DNA of 64,000 nucleotides from Sulfuricurvum sp. (lineage in GTDB: Bacteria; Campylobacterota; Campylobacteria; Campylobacterales; Sulfurimonadaceae), in NCBI RefSeq assembly GCF_028681615.1, contig NZ_JAQUHV010000011.1, positions 1-64,000 of the forward strand, written 5' to 3'. This document shows positions 1-8,254 of this stretch, in pieces. The notes below the pieces were generated by a model. That model was given only the letters and a program-made list of their open reading frames with translations. It was not told where the DNA came from and ran no database searches. Position 1 is the first letter of the stretch; the number at the start of each line of letters is the position of its first letter. The translations under genes were made by a program, and so were the position numbers.

Positions 1-2
1 GA

Positions 3-221
3 GAAGCAATTCATATTTTTGGCCGTATCGTAGCATTTGCAGATGTACTCGATGCTATCAGTAGTACACGAGCTTATAAAAAAGGATGGCCACTAAATGA
101 TATATTTGCCCATATTAAATCTGAACGTGGAAAACATTTTGATCCTAAAATCGTTGATCTTTTTTTCGATAACTTTTCCCTCTTTCTGGATATCAAAGAA
201 AAGCACGAAAATCCCCTTTAA
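3..221 (+). CDS. HD-GYP domain c-di-GMP phosphodiesterase, 3' end only
   Basis: Only the last 72 codons lie in the window; the open frame runs in from the left edge. The segment FADVLDAISSTRAYK followed by GKHFDPKIVDLF matches the C-terminal part of HD-GYP domains (a DxxDALTS-RPYK-like stretch, then G-x-FDP). These domains hydrolyse c-di-GMP and often follow receiver or PAS domains. The catalytic HD and GYP residues would lie upstream and cannot be checked, so activity is unknown. It is the first of five c-di-GMP-related proteins in the window. It ends 46 bases before the Rrf2 gene, which has its own promoter. Confidence 0.8.
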   Translation, partial: EAIHIFGRIVAFADVLDAISSTRAYKKGWPLNDIFAHIKSERGKHFDPKIVDLFFDNFSLFLDIKEKHENPL

Positions 222-233
222 TGTAGATTTGGC

Positions 234-239
234 TATAAT
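234..239 (+). promoter_or_regulatory. -10 box upstream of the rrf2-flhA operon
   Basis: A perfect TATAAT preceded by TTTGGC lies about 30 bases before the Rrf2 start. This fits the sigma70 pattern of Campylobacterota, where the -10 box is strong and the -35 poorly conserved. No good -35 hexamer is seen. A GAAGGAG ribosome-binding site follows at about 255-261. Confidence 0.6.
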
Positions 240-267
240 ATTTTCCAATGTAGAGAAGGAGTAAACC

Positions 268-672
268 ATGTTGATGACCCGTGCCAGCGAATATGCCTTA
301 TTATCGCTCATCGTTTTGGCAAAAGCGGGTCATGCTCTCGATGCAGATACCCTCTCCAAAGAGCTCAACATTTCCAAAAGCTTTTTAGCCAAAATTCTCC
401 AGTCCCTCGCACGTCAGGGAATCCTCAACTCCTATAAAGGGGTCAACGGGGGATTTGAACTCGCCCGTAAAAGCAGCGAAATCACCGTCCTCGAAGTGAT
501 GGAGGCCGCAGAGGGAAAAAGTCCCGCCGTATTCAGCTGTTCCCCGTCTCAGGATGACTGCCCCTCCAATAAAGCGATGAGTTGCGGACTCTGGCCGTTT
601 TTAAACCGATTACAGGGAAAAGTGGATGCGTTTTTAGGCATTCTTACCCTTGAAGCCATTTTAGAAGAGTGA
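268..672 (+). CDS. Rrf2 family transcriptional regulator
   Basis: A 134-residue winged-helix protein of the Rrf2 family, which includes IscR, NsrR and CymR. The N-terminus (residues about 1-60) carries the family pattern TRASEYALLSL, then an HTH region around LSKELNISKSFLAKILQSL and the wing GVNGGFELAR. Three cysteines around residues 91-107 (CSPSQDDC and MSC) match the spacing used by members that bind an iron-sulfur cluster, so sensing of NO, redox or Fe-S status is plausible but not shown. ATG at 268 is preceded by GAAGGAG at 6 bases; a second in-frame ATG at 274 is less well placed. FlhA begins 3 bases after the stop, so the two are co-transcribed. An Rrf2-flhA pair is, from memory, also found in Campylobacter. 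Confidence 0.9.
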   Translation: MLMTRASEYALLSLIVLAKAGHALDADTLSKELNISKSFLAKILQSLARQGILNSYKGVNGGFELARKSSEITVLEVMEAAEGKSPAVFSCSPSQDDCPSNKAMSCGLWPFLNRLQGKVDAFLGILTLEAILEE

Positions 673-675
673 TGC

Positions 676-2862
676 TTGGCAAAAGCAAAAAATAAAACAC
701 CCGATGTAAAATCGGTATTATCGGCTATTTTCGCCTCACGTGACCTCAGTGTCGTCTTTTTTGTTATGGCGATTTTGGCCATCATTATCGTCCCGTTGCC
801 CAGCGCCCTGCTCGACCTGCTTCTCGCGGTCGTTATCGCCCTTTCGGTCCTCATCTTACTGATTTCTCTTTATATCCCGAAACCGACCGATTTGACGACG
901 TTTCCGACACTGCTACTGGTCATCACCCTCTTTAGGCTCTCGCTGAACATCGCGACAACGCGTATGATTCTCAGCCACGGGCACGAAGGGCCTCAGGCCG
1001 TCAGTGACATCATCACCAGTTTCGGAAATTTCGTCGTCGGAGGGAACTACGTTATCGGGGTGATCGTCTTTAGTATCTTGGTTTTAATCAACTTTATGGT
1101 TGTAACCAAAGGGTCAAACCGCGTCGCCGAAGTCGCGGCACGTTTTACGCTCGATGCGATGCCCGGAAAACAGATGGCCATCGATGCCGATCTCAACAGC
1201 GGTCTGATCGATGAAAAACAGGCTAAATCACGCCGTGCCGAAATTTTGCAGGATGCCAATTTCTACGGAGCGATGGACGGGTCGGGAAAATTCATCAAAG
1301 GGGATGCGATTGCAGGGATCATCATTACGATGATCAATATTATCGGCGGATTTTTAATCGGGATTTTTCAGTTCAATCTCGATGTTTCCGCAAGTGCACA
1401 GACCTATACGATTCTGACCATCGGGGACGGTCTCGTCTCCCAAATCCCGGCTCTCATAATCTCTACCGCTACCGGTATTATGATTACCCGCGCATCCAAT
1501 GATGAAGGAAACTTTGCCGAAGGAAGTATCAAGCAGCTGATGGGGAATGCCCGTATCATGATTATCGTCGGATTTATCATGATCATGTTTGCGGCGGTTC
1601 CCGGTCTTCCTACCATTTCGATGGGATTTGTCGGATTGGTATTTGCCGGATTGGGATACGCTCTTCACAAATACGAAAAAGGGGACCTCGTCCTCACCTC
1701 TGCCCCTCTTGTTAAGAAAAAAGGGATACCGGGGGCCGAGGCAGACACCGAAGAGGGTGCCGCACAGAGTGCACCGCGTAAAAAATCCAACGAAGAGATC
1801 GCCAAAGAGGAAGAAGCCGCACTCGAAGATATCCTCAAAATCGAGATGCTCGAACTCACCCTCGGCTATCAGCTTATCCGTCTCGCCGACAGCGCACAGG
1901 GGGGAGATTTATTGGAACGTATCCGCAGTATGCGCCGCAAAATCGCCTCCGATTTCGGATTTTTAATGCCTCAGGTACGTATCCGTGACAATCTCCATCT
2001 CAAACCTACCCAATACGAAATCCTCTTGAAGGGAGTCAATATCGGAGACGGCATGATCCAGCCCGACCGATATCTGGCAATGGACAGCGGGATGGCCATC
2101 GGAGAGATTCAGGGAGAGCCGACGAAAGAGCCTGCCTTCGGGTTGGATGCTTTCTGGATCGCACCGGAGCTAAAAGACGATGCGATTATCAACGGGTACA
2201 CCGTCGTCGACCCGGCAACGGTTATCTCGACGCATATGAGCGAACTGGTCAAAAAACACGCCGAAGAGCTCCTCACAAGGCAAGAGACTCAAACCCTTAT
2301 CGAAAAGATCAAAGGAGACTATCCGGTTGTCGTGGACGACCTGCTCAAAGTCGCCAATATCGGTTTGATTCAACGGGTGTTCAAAGCATTGCTGCATGAG
2401 CGGATCCCTCTTAAGGATATGATTACGATTTTAGAGACGATGGCCGATGTCGCCGAATACACGAAAAGCGTCGATATCATCACAGAACACGTCCGTGCCA
2501 AACTTTCACGTATTATCACGCAGCTTTACACCAGTCCCGACGGGTCGATAAAACTCTTGACCTTTGATACGATGAGCGAACAGCGCATGCTGGAAAAATC
2601 CCAAGAGCGCGACGGAGTACGTCAGCTTTTACTGAATGTAGGCGAGATCAACGGACTTATCCAAGCCACCAGCTTAAAAGCAACCGAAATTCTCCAAAAA
2701 GGGATATCTCCGATCATTATTATCGTCGATCCGAAACTTCGCCGCCCGTTAGCCGAAATTTACGAGCGGTTCAGCCTCGATATCGTCACCCTCTCCCATG
2801 CCGAAATCGATTCGAACGCCAAATTCGAAGTTCTCGGTTCCATCACTTTAGACACCAAATAG
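676..2862 (+). CDS. flhA: Flagellar biosynthesis protein FlhA
   Basis: A 728-residue inner-membrane component of the flagellar type III export gate. The N-terminal half has about eight membrane segments (residues about 20-330). The conserved FHIPEP cytoplasmic-loop signature is present as RVAEVAARFTLDAMPGKQMA. The C-terminal half (about 380-728) is the cytosolic ring domain that docks export chaperones. Length is normal for the family. The start is TTG at 676 with GAAGAG 6 bases upstream; the frame has no nearer ATG. It follows the Rrf2 gene by 3 bases and precedes the DHH gene by 7, so all three probably share a transcript. Confidence 0.97.
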   Translation: MAKAKNKTPDVKSVLSAIFASRDLSVVFFVMAILAIIIVPLPSALLDLLLAVVIALSVLILLISLYIPKPTDLTTFPTLLLVITLFRLSLNIATTRMILSHGHEGPQAVSDIITSFGNFVVGGNYVIGVIVFSILVLINFMVVTKGSNRVAEVAARFTLDAMPGKQMAIDADLNSGLIDEKQAKSRRAEILQDANFYGAMDGSGKFIKGDAIAGIIITMINIIGGFLIGIFQFNLDVSASAQTYTILTIGDGLVSQIPALIISTATGIMITRASNDEGNFAEGSIKQLMGNARIMIIVGFIMIMFAAVPGLPTISMGFVGLVFAGLGYALHKYEKGDLVLTSAPLVKKKGIPGAEADTEEGAAQSAPRKKSNEEIAKEEEAALEDILKIEMLELTLGYQLIRLADSAQGGDLLERIRSMRRKIASDFGFLMPQVRIRDNLHLKPTQYEILLKGVNIGDGMIQPDRYLAMDSGMAIGEIQGEPTKEPAFGLDAFWIAPELKDDAIINGYTVVDPATVISTHMSELVKKHAEELLTRQETQTLIEKIKGDYPVVVDDLLKVANIGLIQRVFKALLHERIPLKDMITILETMADVAEYTKSVDIITEHVRAKLSRIITQLYTSPDGSIKLLTFDTMSEQRMLEKSQERDGVRQLLLNVGEINGLIQATSLKATEILQKGISPIIIIVDPKLRRPLAEIYERFSLDIVTLSHAEIDSNAKFEVLGSITLDTK

Positions 2863-2869
2863 GATAGAC

Positions 2870-3946
2870 ATGAAAAAAACCATTTACCACCTCTCGCATA
2901 TCGATCTAGACGGCTACAGCTGTCAGCTTGTCATGGCGCAAACGCAACACACGATGATCAGCTACAACGCTAACTACGGTGCCGAAGTGATGGATCGTCT
3001 CGAAGAGATAATCGATGCCCTCAAAAAAACAAAGCAAACGGCAACCATCCTCATCAGCGACCTTAACCTCTATCCTGATGAAGCACGATGGCTTAACAAT
3101 GAGGTCAACCGCCTCAATGAAGGGGGTTGGAATATCACGATCACCCTTCTCGATCATCACGGCAGCGGAAAGGATACGGCGGCACAGTATCCGTGGTATT
3201 ATCTGGATACCGAGCGATGTGCGACGAAAATCGTTTACGAATACGCGATGGAGCATTACGGGTTGAGCGGCGGCGGGTGGCTTGAGGCATTCGTCAAAGT
3301 CGTCAATGCCGTCGATCTGTGGCATCAGGACGAAAAAGATGATTTTGAGTACGGAAAAGTATGTATGCGCCTCATTTCTGACGCCAAAGAGCTCAGCCGC
3401 GTTATGTTCGCGGATGAAGACCGTGCCTACAAACTCGCCATGCTCGAACATGCCGCTACCATGCGATATCTACCCAATGCCAACATCGTTCTCGATGAAG
3501 CACTCCATAAAATGAAAAAAGATTTTTTCAAAGACGGCGTAGACGACACCCTCGACAACCTCTCGACCAAATACATCGTTGAGCTGCTGGGAACCAAACG
3601 TTCTCAAATGACGATCTATTACAAAGGATGGCGCGGATTTTTGAGCTACGGCCTGGGCAATACTTCGATCATCGGAAACGGCTTTGTCACCGCATACCCG
3701 GATTATGATTTTATCGTCGATGTCGGTACGCGAGGGACCATGAGCCTTCGCGGACACGATCAGGTCGATGTTGCGATGATGGCGGGCGAATGGGTCGGCG
3801 GCGGTGGACATCCCAATGCGGCCGGAGGACGTATCAACGGCTTTAAAGAGCAGTTTCGTTACGACAAAGTAAAACGTCAAATGGAAGATTTGCTCGCAAA
3901 CAAAGAGGCAATGCCCGGTAAACTTCCTCATAAAATAGAGGAATAA
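2870..3946 (+). CDS. DHH family phosphoesterase (NrnB / oligoribonuclease-like)
   Basis: A 358-residue DHH/DHHA1 phosphoesterase. Metal-binding motifs are visible: HIDLDGYSC near residue 8, ISDLN near 60, LLDHHGSGKD near 93 (the DHH motif) and NAVDLWH near 140. The DHHA1 glycine-rich motif GGGGHPNAAGGR is near residue 310. Relatives degrade nanoRNAs, pAp or cyclic (di)nucleotides with manganese. A similar gene follows flhA in Helicobacter and Campylobacter, so the linkage is old. With so many c-di-GMP proteins in the window, removal of pGpG or other short oligonucleotides is a reasonable guess, but the substrate is not shown. ATG at 2870 lies 7 bases after the flhA stop. Confidence 0.85.
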   Translation: MKKTIYHLSHIDLDGYSCQLVMAQTQHTMISYNANYGAEVMDRLEEIIDALKKTKQTATILISDLNLYPDEARWLNNEVNRLNEGGWNITITLLDHHGSGKDTAAQYPWYYLDTERCATKIVYEYAMEHYGLSGGGWLEAFVKVVNAVDLWHQDEKDDFEYGKVCMRLISDAKELSRVMFADEDRAYKLAMLEHAATMRYLPNANIVLDEALHKMKKDFFKDGVDDTLDNLSTKYIVELLGTKRSQMTIYYKGWRGFLSYGLGNTSIIGNGFVTAYPDYDFIVDVGTRGTMSLRGHDQVDVAMMAGEWVGGGGHPNAAGGRINGFKEQFRYDKVKRQMEDLLANKEAMPGKLPHKIEE

Positions 3947-3957
3947 GCACCACTCTC

Positions 3958-5790
3958 ATGATTCAAATCAACAATCTCACCAAAAGCTACGGGACACGTG
4001 TCCTGTTTGAAAACCTCTCGCTTAAACTGAATGCCGGAAATAAAGTCGGATTCGTCGGACGCAACGGGACGGGAAAATCGACCCTTTTTAAAATCATCCT
4101 CGGCGAAGAGCCTTATGACAGCGGCGAAATCATCATCCCGAAAAACTACCGTATCGGAACGCTGCGCCAGCACCTCCACTTCACCCATAAAACCGTCCGT
4201 GAAGAGTGTGCCTCCGTTCTCACAGGGGATATGGAGCATGAGGTCTATCGGGTCGAAAAGATCCTCTTCGGTCTGGGATTTACGCAAGACGATTTGGAAA
4301 AAGATCCTCTCAGTTTTTCGGGAGGATATCAGATACGCCTCAACCTCGTCAAACTCCTCGTCACCGAGCCAAATCTGCTCCTCCTCGATGAACCGACCAA
4401 CTACCTCGATATCGTCTCTCTGCGCTGGCTGGCGTCGTTTATCCGATCTTTCGAGGGGGAGGTCATCCTCATCACCCATGATCGCGATTTCATGGACTCG
4501 GTCACGACCCATACGATGGGATTGCGCCGACGATGTGTCAGTATTATCAAAGGGGATACCCGCAAGTATTACGCCAATCAGGCGCTGGAAGATGAACTTT
4601 ACGTCAAGACCAAGATCAACCACGACAAGAAACGTGCCGAGCTGGAAGATTTCGTCGCCCGCAACAAAGCCCGTGCATCCACAGCAACCCTCGCACAATC
4701 CAAGCAAAAAGAGCTGGATAAAATGGGTATCATGGAAGATTTGGAGGGGGAGAAAGACCTCTCCTTTTCATTCTCCTACAAACCCACCCCCGCCAAAGTC
4801 ATCATGCAGGTCAAAGATTTATCTTTCGGATATACACCGGACGAGCTACTCTTTCGTAATATCTCCTTTGCGCTGGAGGCGAAAAAATGCCTCGCCATCA
4901 TCGGGAAAAACGGTAAGGGTAAATCAACCCTTCTCAACACCCTTGCAGGGGTTTTGACACCGAGCGGCGAGATCATTTCTCACCCCTCTACCGCTATCGC
5001 CCATTTCGGTCAAACGAACATCGACCGTCTCGACAAAAACCGCACGATCACCGAAGAGATTCAAAGTGCCGACAATACCCTGCAAAATGTCCGTATCCGC
5101 GGTATCTGCGGAACGATGATGTTCAGTGGCGACGATGCCGACAAAAAGATCAGCATCCTCTCAGGGGGAGAACGCAGCCGTGTCATGCTGGGCAAAATCA
5201 TCGCTACCCCTGCCAACCTCCTCTTCCTCGATGAGCCGACCAACCACCTTGATATGCAATCGATCGATTCGCTCTGCGACGCGCTGAAGCGGTTTGAGGG
5301 TTCCGTCGTCATCGTCACCCACTCCGAGATGCTGCTTCGCGAGCTTGCCGATCAGCTCATCATCTTCCGTGAGGGGAACGCGGAGTTTTTCGACGGCGGA
5401 TACGATGAGTTTTTGGAGAAAATCGGATGGGACGAAGAGATCACCGACGCCCCTAAACCCGCCAAAGTGACCCAAAACGTCAATAAAAAAGAGAACAAAC
5501 AGCAGCGTTCCGCATTGATTCAGGAGCGCTCCAAACTCCTCAGCCCGCTTAAAAAAGAGGTGGATCATTGTGAGGGGACGATCATGAAGCTCGAAGAGAA
5601 GCTCAAAGCCTCTCATGAACTTCTAACGACCTATTCGAATCAGGGAGAGACCTCCAAACTCCTCGAACTCTCCAAGCAGGTAGGCGAGGATGAGAAGATG
5701 ATCGAAGAGCTGTTCGAGCGGCTCGAGATCGCGAGTGATGAGATCACACGGATCGAAGCCGAATATGAGGAAAAGTTGAGTGAGTTCTAA
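3958..5790 (+). CDS. ABC-F family ATP-binding cassette protein
   Basis: A 610-residue soluble protein with two ABC ATPase domains and no membrane segment, the hallmark of ABC-F translation factors such as Uup, YheS and EttA. Walker A motifs are GRNGTGKST (near residue 38) and GKNGKGKST (near 320). Signature motifs are LSFSGGYQ and LSGGERSR, and Walker B motifs are LLLLDEPTNYLD and LLFLDEPTNHLD. The inter-domain linker (about 190-260) is charged and helical. A predicted coiled coil fills the last 110 residues, as in Uup/YheS types. ABC-F proteins act on the ribosomal E site. The gene overlaps rsuA by 11 bases, so translational coupling with another ribosome-related gene is likely. Confidence 0.92.
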   Translation: MIQINNLTKSYGTRVLFENLSLKLNAGNKVGFVGRNGTGKSTLFKIILGEEPYDSGEIIIPKNYRIGTLRQHLHFTHKTVREECASVLTGDMEHEVYRVEKILFGLGFTQDDLEKDPLSFSGGYQIRLNLVKLLVTEPNLLLLDEPTNYLDIVSLRWLASFIRSFEGEVILITHDRDFMDSVTTHTMGLRRRCVSIIKGDTRKYYANQALEDELYVKTKINHDKKRAELEDFVARNKARASTATLAQSKQKELDKMGIMEDLEGEKDLSFSFSYKPTPAKVIMQVKDLSFGYTPDELLFRNISFALEAKKCLAIIGKNGKGKSTLLNTLAGVLTPSGEIISHPSTAIAHFGQTNIDRLDKNRTITEEIQSADNTLQNVRIRGICGTMMFSGDDADKKISILSGGERSRVMLGKIIATPANLLFLDEPTNHLDMQSIDSLCDALKRFEGSVVIVTHSEMLLRELADQLIIFREGNAEFFDGGYDEFLEKIGWDEEITDAPKPAKVTQNVNKKENKQQRSALIQERSKLLSPLKKEVDHCEGTIMKLEEKLKASHELLTTYSNQGETSKLLELSKQVGEDEKMIEELFERLEIASDEITRIEAEYEEKLSEF

Positions 5791-6484
5791 ACTCCGTCTG
5801 GACAAGCTCCTCTCCTCACTGGGCTACTGCACCCGCAAGGATGTTGCGATGCTGCTGCGGGAGGGGATCATCACCCATACCCTCAACCTCCCCCTTAAAA
5901 GCAATACCAAAGTTTCCCATGACGAAATCCTCTATGAGGGCGAACCTCTCGATCCCCCCTCAGGAATGGTGATTTTGATGCACAAGCCTATTGGATATGT
6001 CTGTAGCCATGACGATGGAGAGGGTCGCCTCGTCTATGATTTATTGCCGGAACGGTGGCGTCTGCGCGATCCGAAAATCTCCACCGTCGGACGGTTAGAT
6101 AAAGAGACGAGCGGTTTACTGCTCCTCACCGATGACGGCGCGCTGCTGCACCGCCTCACCTCCCCCAAACACAAAGTGCCCAAAGTCTACGAAGCCACAC
6201 TTGATCGCCCTCTCAAAGGGGACGAAGGCACAATCTTCGCTTCGGGGACGTTGATGCTTAACGGTGAAAAAACGCCGTGCCTTCCCGCAAAACTCGAAGT
6301 GATCGATCCAACCCATGTGAAGCTCGAAATCGTCGAGGGACGCTACCATCAGGTACGGCGTATGTTTGCCGCGGTCGGGAACCATGTCACCGCCCTGCAC
6401 CGCTCAAGCTTCGGCAACCTCACACTTGGGGATTTGAAGGCGGGAGAATACCGCCTTATCGACGCGCAATTGCTCTCAGACTAA
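5780..6484 (+). CDS. rsuA: 16S rRNA pseudouridine synthase, RsuA family
   Basis: A 234-residue RsuA-type pseudouridine synthase. An N-terminal S4 RNA-binding domain (residues about 3-55, starting KLRLDKLLSSLGYCTRKD) precedes the catalytic domain. The catalytic aspartate is D107 in GRLDKETSGLLLLTDDG, and RYHQVRRMFAAVGN is the conserved C-terminal motif. RsuA modifies U516 of 16S rRNA; the group also includes RluB, RluE and RluF. The start is GTG at 5780 inside the ABC-F gene. Its stop overlaps the convergent pentapeptide gene stop by 4 bases. Confidence 0.9.
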   Translation: MSSKLRLDKLLSSLGYCTRKDVAMLLREGIITHTLNLPLKSNTKVSHDEILYEGEPLDPPSGMVILMHKPIGYVCSHDDGEGRLVYDLLPERWRLRDPKISTVGRLDKETSGLLLLTDDGALLHRLTSPKHKVPKVYEATLDRPLKGDEGTIFASGTLMLNGEKTPCLPAKLEVIDPTHVKLEIVEGRYHQVRRMFAAVGNHVTALHRSSFGNLTLGDLKAGEYRLIDAQLLSD

Positions 6485-7080
6485 TCGACCAGCACGATCC
6501 CCATCGATTCGAGCAGAAAGAGCGCTTCGTAGCGGCTGAAAATCGCCCCTTTGAGATGGTTGGAGCGAAGATCGATAGAGGTATTGGAAGCATCGGTAAA
6601 GTTTGCCTCTTCCAGATGGGTATTGCCGAACAGCGCCCCTTTGAAATCGCTCAAGCTAAAGTCCGCTTTTTGAAACGACCCATTGCGAAAATCGACCTCT
6701 TTGGCTCGACATTCCCGCATCACTAAACCCTCCAGATTCAGACCGAAGAAATTGCTGTCATTTAGGATACATTCGCGAAAGCGGAGCGGATCGGCATTGA
6801 GAAGGCTCTTCCAATCCGCCATCGTCCAGTCTATCCCGATCATCTTGCACGAGACGAAATCGACATCGCTCATTTTGGTATTCGTCAGCTTCATGAGGCT
6901 CAGGTTGCAGTTTTCGAAACGGCATTCGGTGAATTTGCAGGAGGAGAAAAAGGTTTCGCTGAAATCGCAGGAGACGAAGGTGCAGTCGTCAAATTCGGCT
7001 TTGGTGATCTTTTTTCCGTGCAGATCGATACCCTCGAACTTCTCGGCGAATACATCCATGTTGTCGGTGATGGTGGTCAT
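6481..7080 (-). CDS. Pentapeptide repeat protein
   Basis: A 199-residue protein built almost entirely of pentapeptide repeats, pattern A(D/N)LxX with frequent F or C at the core (DDCTFVSCDFSETFF, CKFTECRFENCNLS). Such repeats form a right-handed quadrilateral beta-helix. Some members (Qnr, MfpA) mimic DNA and protect gyrase; most have no known role. A break in the repeat around residues 83-100 (IDWTMADWKSLLNADPLRF) resembles the loop region of Qnr-like proteins, but this is not enough to claim a gyrase function. There is no signal peptide, so it is probably cytosolic. It is a single gene, convergent with rsuA. Confidence 0.85.
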   Translation of the reverse strand: MTTITDNMDVFAEKFEGIDLHGKKITKAEFDDCTFVSCDFSETFFSSCKFTECRFENCNLSLMKLTNTKMSDVDFVSCKMIGIDWTMADWKSLLNADPLRFRECILNDSNFFGLNLEGLVMRECRAKEVDFRNGSFQKADFSLSDFKGALFGNTHLEEANFTDASNTSIDLRSNHLKGAIFSRYEALFLLESMGIVLVD

Positions 7081-7152
7081 GAGAAAACCTTACGAATAAA
7101 TATACTATAAATTAATTTGAATAGTTTACGCTAAGATATCCAAAAATACAAA

Positions 7153-7164
7153 AAGTATATACTT
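7153..7164 (+). promoter_or_regulatory. Palindrome overlapping the probable promoter of the AT-rich orphan gene
   Basis: A perfect 12-base palindrome, AAGTATATACTT, contains a TATACT -10-like box and lies 17 bases before the next gene's start. An AGGA ribosome-binding site follows. It could be an operator, or simply AT-rich promoter sequence. Confidence 0.4.
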
Positions 7165-7181
7165 CATTTAGGATTTAAACG

Positions 7182-8249
7182 ATGCAATCAATTGGTATAC
7201 TTGAAGAGCACCGCTTAGCATTAATTCCCTCTAAATACTGGGCTGCACACGAGTTTTGCTTTTTTCTTCATGATAAACTTGTACACCTTCTACTCGAATA
7301 TGAAAAAAGTGATGTTCATAATACCGTTATAAATGCATTTGAGAATGCAATTAATGAAAATGGAAAAGATTTTGAAGATTTTGAAATTTTAGATTTTATG
7401 AAAAAAAATGAACTTTTAGAACCTTATAAACATCATATTATAAGTCATTCTATTATGGGGCTTACATCAGATATGCTCAATTTTTTATACGAATCCTTTA
7501 GCTGTTTTGAAAAACGCAAATTTTCTGTTGCATTTTCTCTTTTACGTAAGCCATTAAAAGAACACTTACTATTTCTCTCATGGATACTTGCTGATGAAGA
7601 TGATTTTATCTCACGCTTTGAAGCTAACAACCATAATAGTTTTAGCGGTATATCCAAAGAATTCAGATTAGAACTCATAAATAAAGCTATTTCAAAACTT
7701 CATGTAAAGACAGCATTTGATCCCGATTTATTATGGAATATTATATATTCAAAAAATCATGAAAATGGATTTGAACCAACTTGGCAACGTGCGACACACT
7801 TAACAACTTCTCAAGGAGAGTTACTCAAAACAGAAGATTACTCACTAAATTTTATCTTTTCAAACCCATTAAATGATGATTTTTATGAATTTCTACATGC
7901 AAAACTACCCTATATAATGCTTTATATTTCACAAGTCACATTAGAGTGCTTCAATCGAATTCAAAGTGCAAACAAAAAAACAATTGATCATTTAATACTT
8001 ACTACAATGGGATGTTACGAAGCATTATTTTTAGATGGCCGATCACAAAATGTTAGTCGTATGCTTCAAAAAGAATTAGGAAATCTTCTAAATTGTATTC
8101 ATTGTAATTCAAAACTAAAAATTGGAAAACACAATGCTACAGAATTTTATCTGCATGAACGTATTTATTGCAAACACTGTGGACTTCTTTCTGAATTTCC
8201 TCTCTATTGGATATTAGCAAAATCAAATATGACATTTTCTGAAGAGTAA
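7182..8249 (+). CDS. Uncharacterised AT-rich accessory gene with C-terminal zinc-ribbon-like cysteines
   Basis: A 355-residue protein I do not recognise. It is mostly alpha-helical by composition, with no signal peptide or clear membrane segment. A central stretch near residues 120-145 (LLRKPLKEHLLFLSWILAD) recalls helical-bundle families such as DUF5677, but this is only a resemblance. Near the C-terminus two CxxC pairs, CIHC (about 304) and CKHC (about 330), could bind one zinc ion. The gene is much more AT-rich than its surroundings: the 60 bases from 7381 contain about 10 G+C, against about 34 in the 60 bases from 6001. This suggests recent acquisition. It stands alone between a pentapeptide gene and the copper operon. 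Confidence 0.7.
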   Translation: MQSIGILEEHRLALIPSKYWAAHEFCFFLHDKLVHLLLEYEKSDVHNTVINAFENAINENGKDFEDFEILDFMKKNELLEPYKHHIISHSIMGLTSDMLNFLYESFSCFEKRKFSVAFSLLRKPLKEHLLFLSWILADEDDFISRFEANNHNSFSGISKEFRLELINKAISKLHVKTAFDPDLLWNIIYSKNHENGFEPTWQRATHLTTSQGELLKTEDYSLNFIFSNPLNDDFYEFLHAKLPYIMLYISQVTLECFNRIQSANKKTIDHLILTTMGCYEALFLDGRSQNVSRMLQKELGNLLNCIHCNSKLKIGKHNATEFYLHERIYCKHCGLLSEFPLYWILAKSNMTFSEE

Positions 8250-8254
8250 AAATT

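Noticed and set aside
4031-4957. 308-codon frame overlapping the ABC-F gene on the same strand.
   Set aside because: Out-of-frame shadow with Ser/Arg-rich, low-complexity translation; the ABC-F frame has all motifs.
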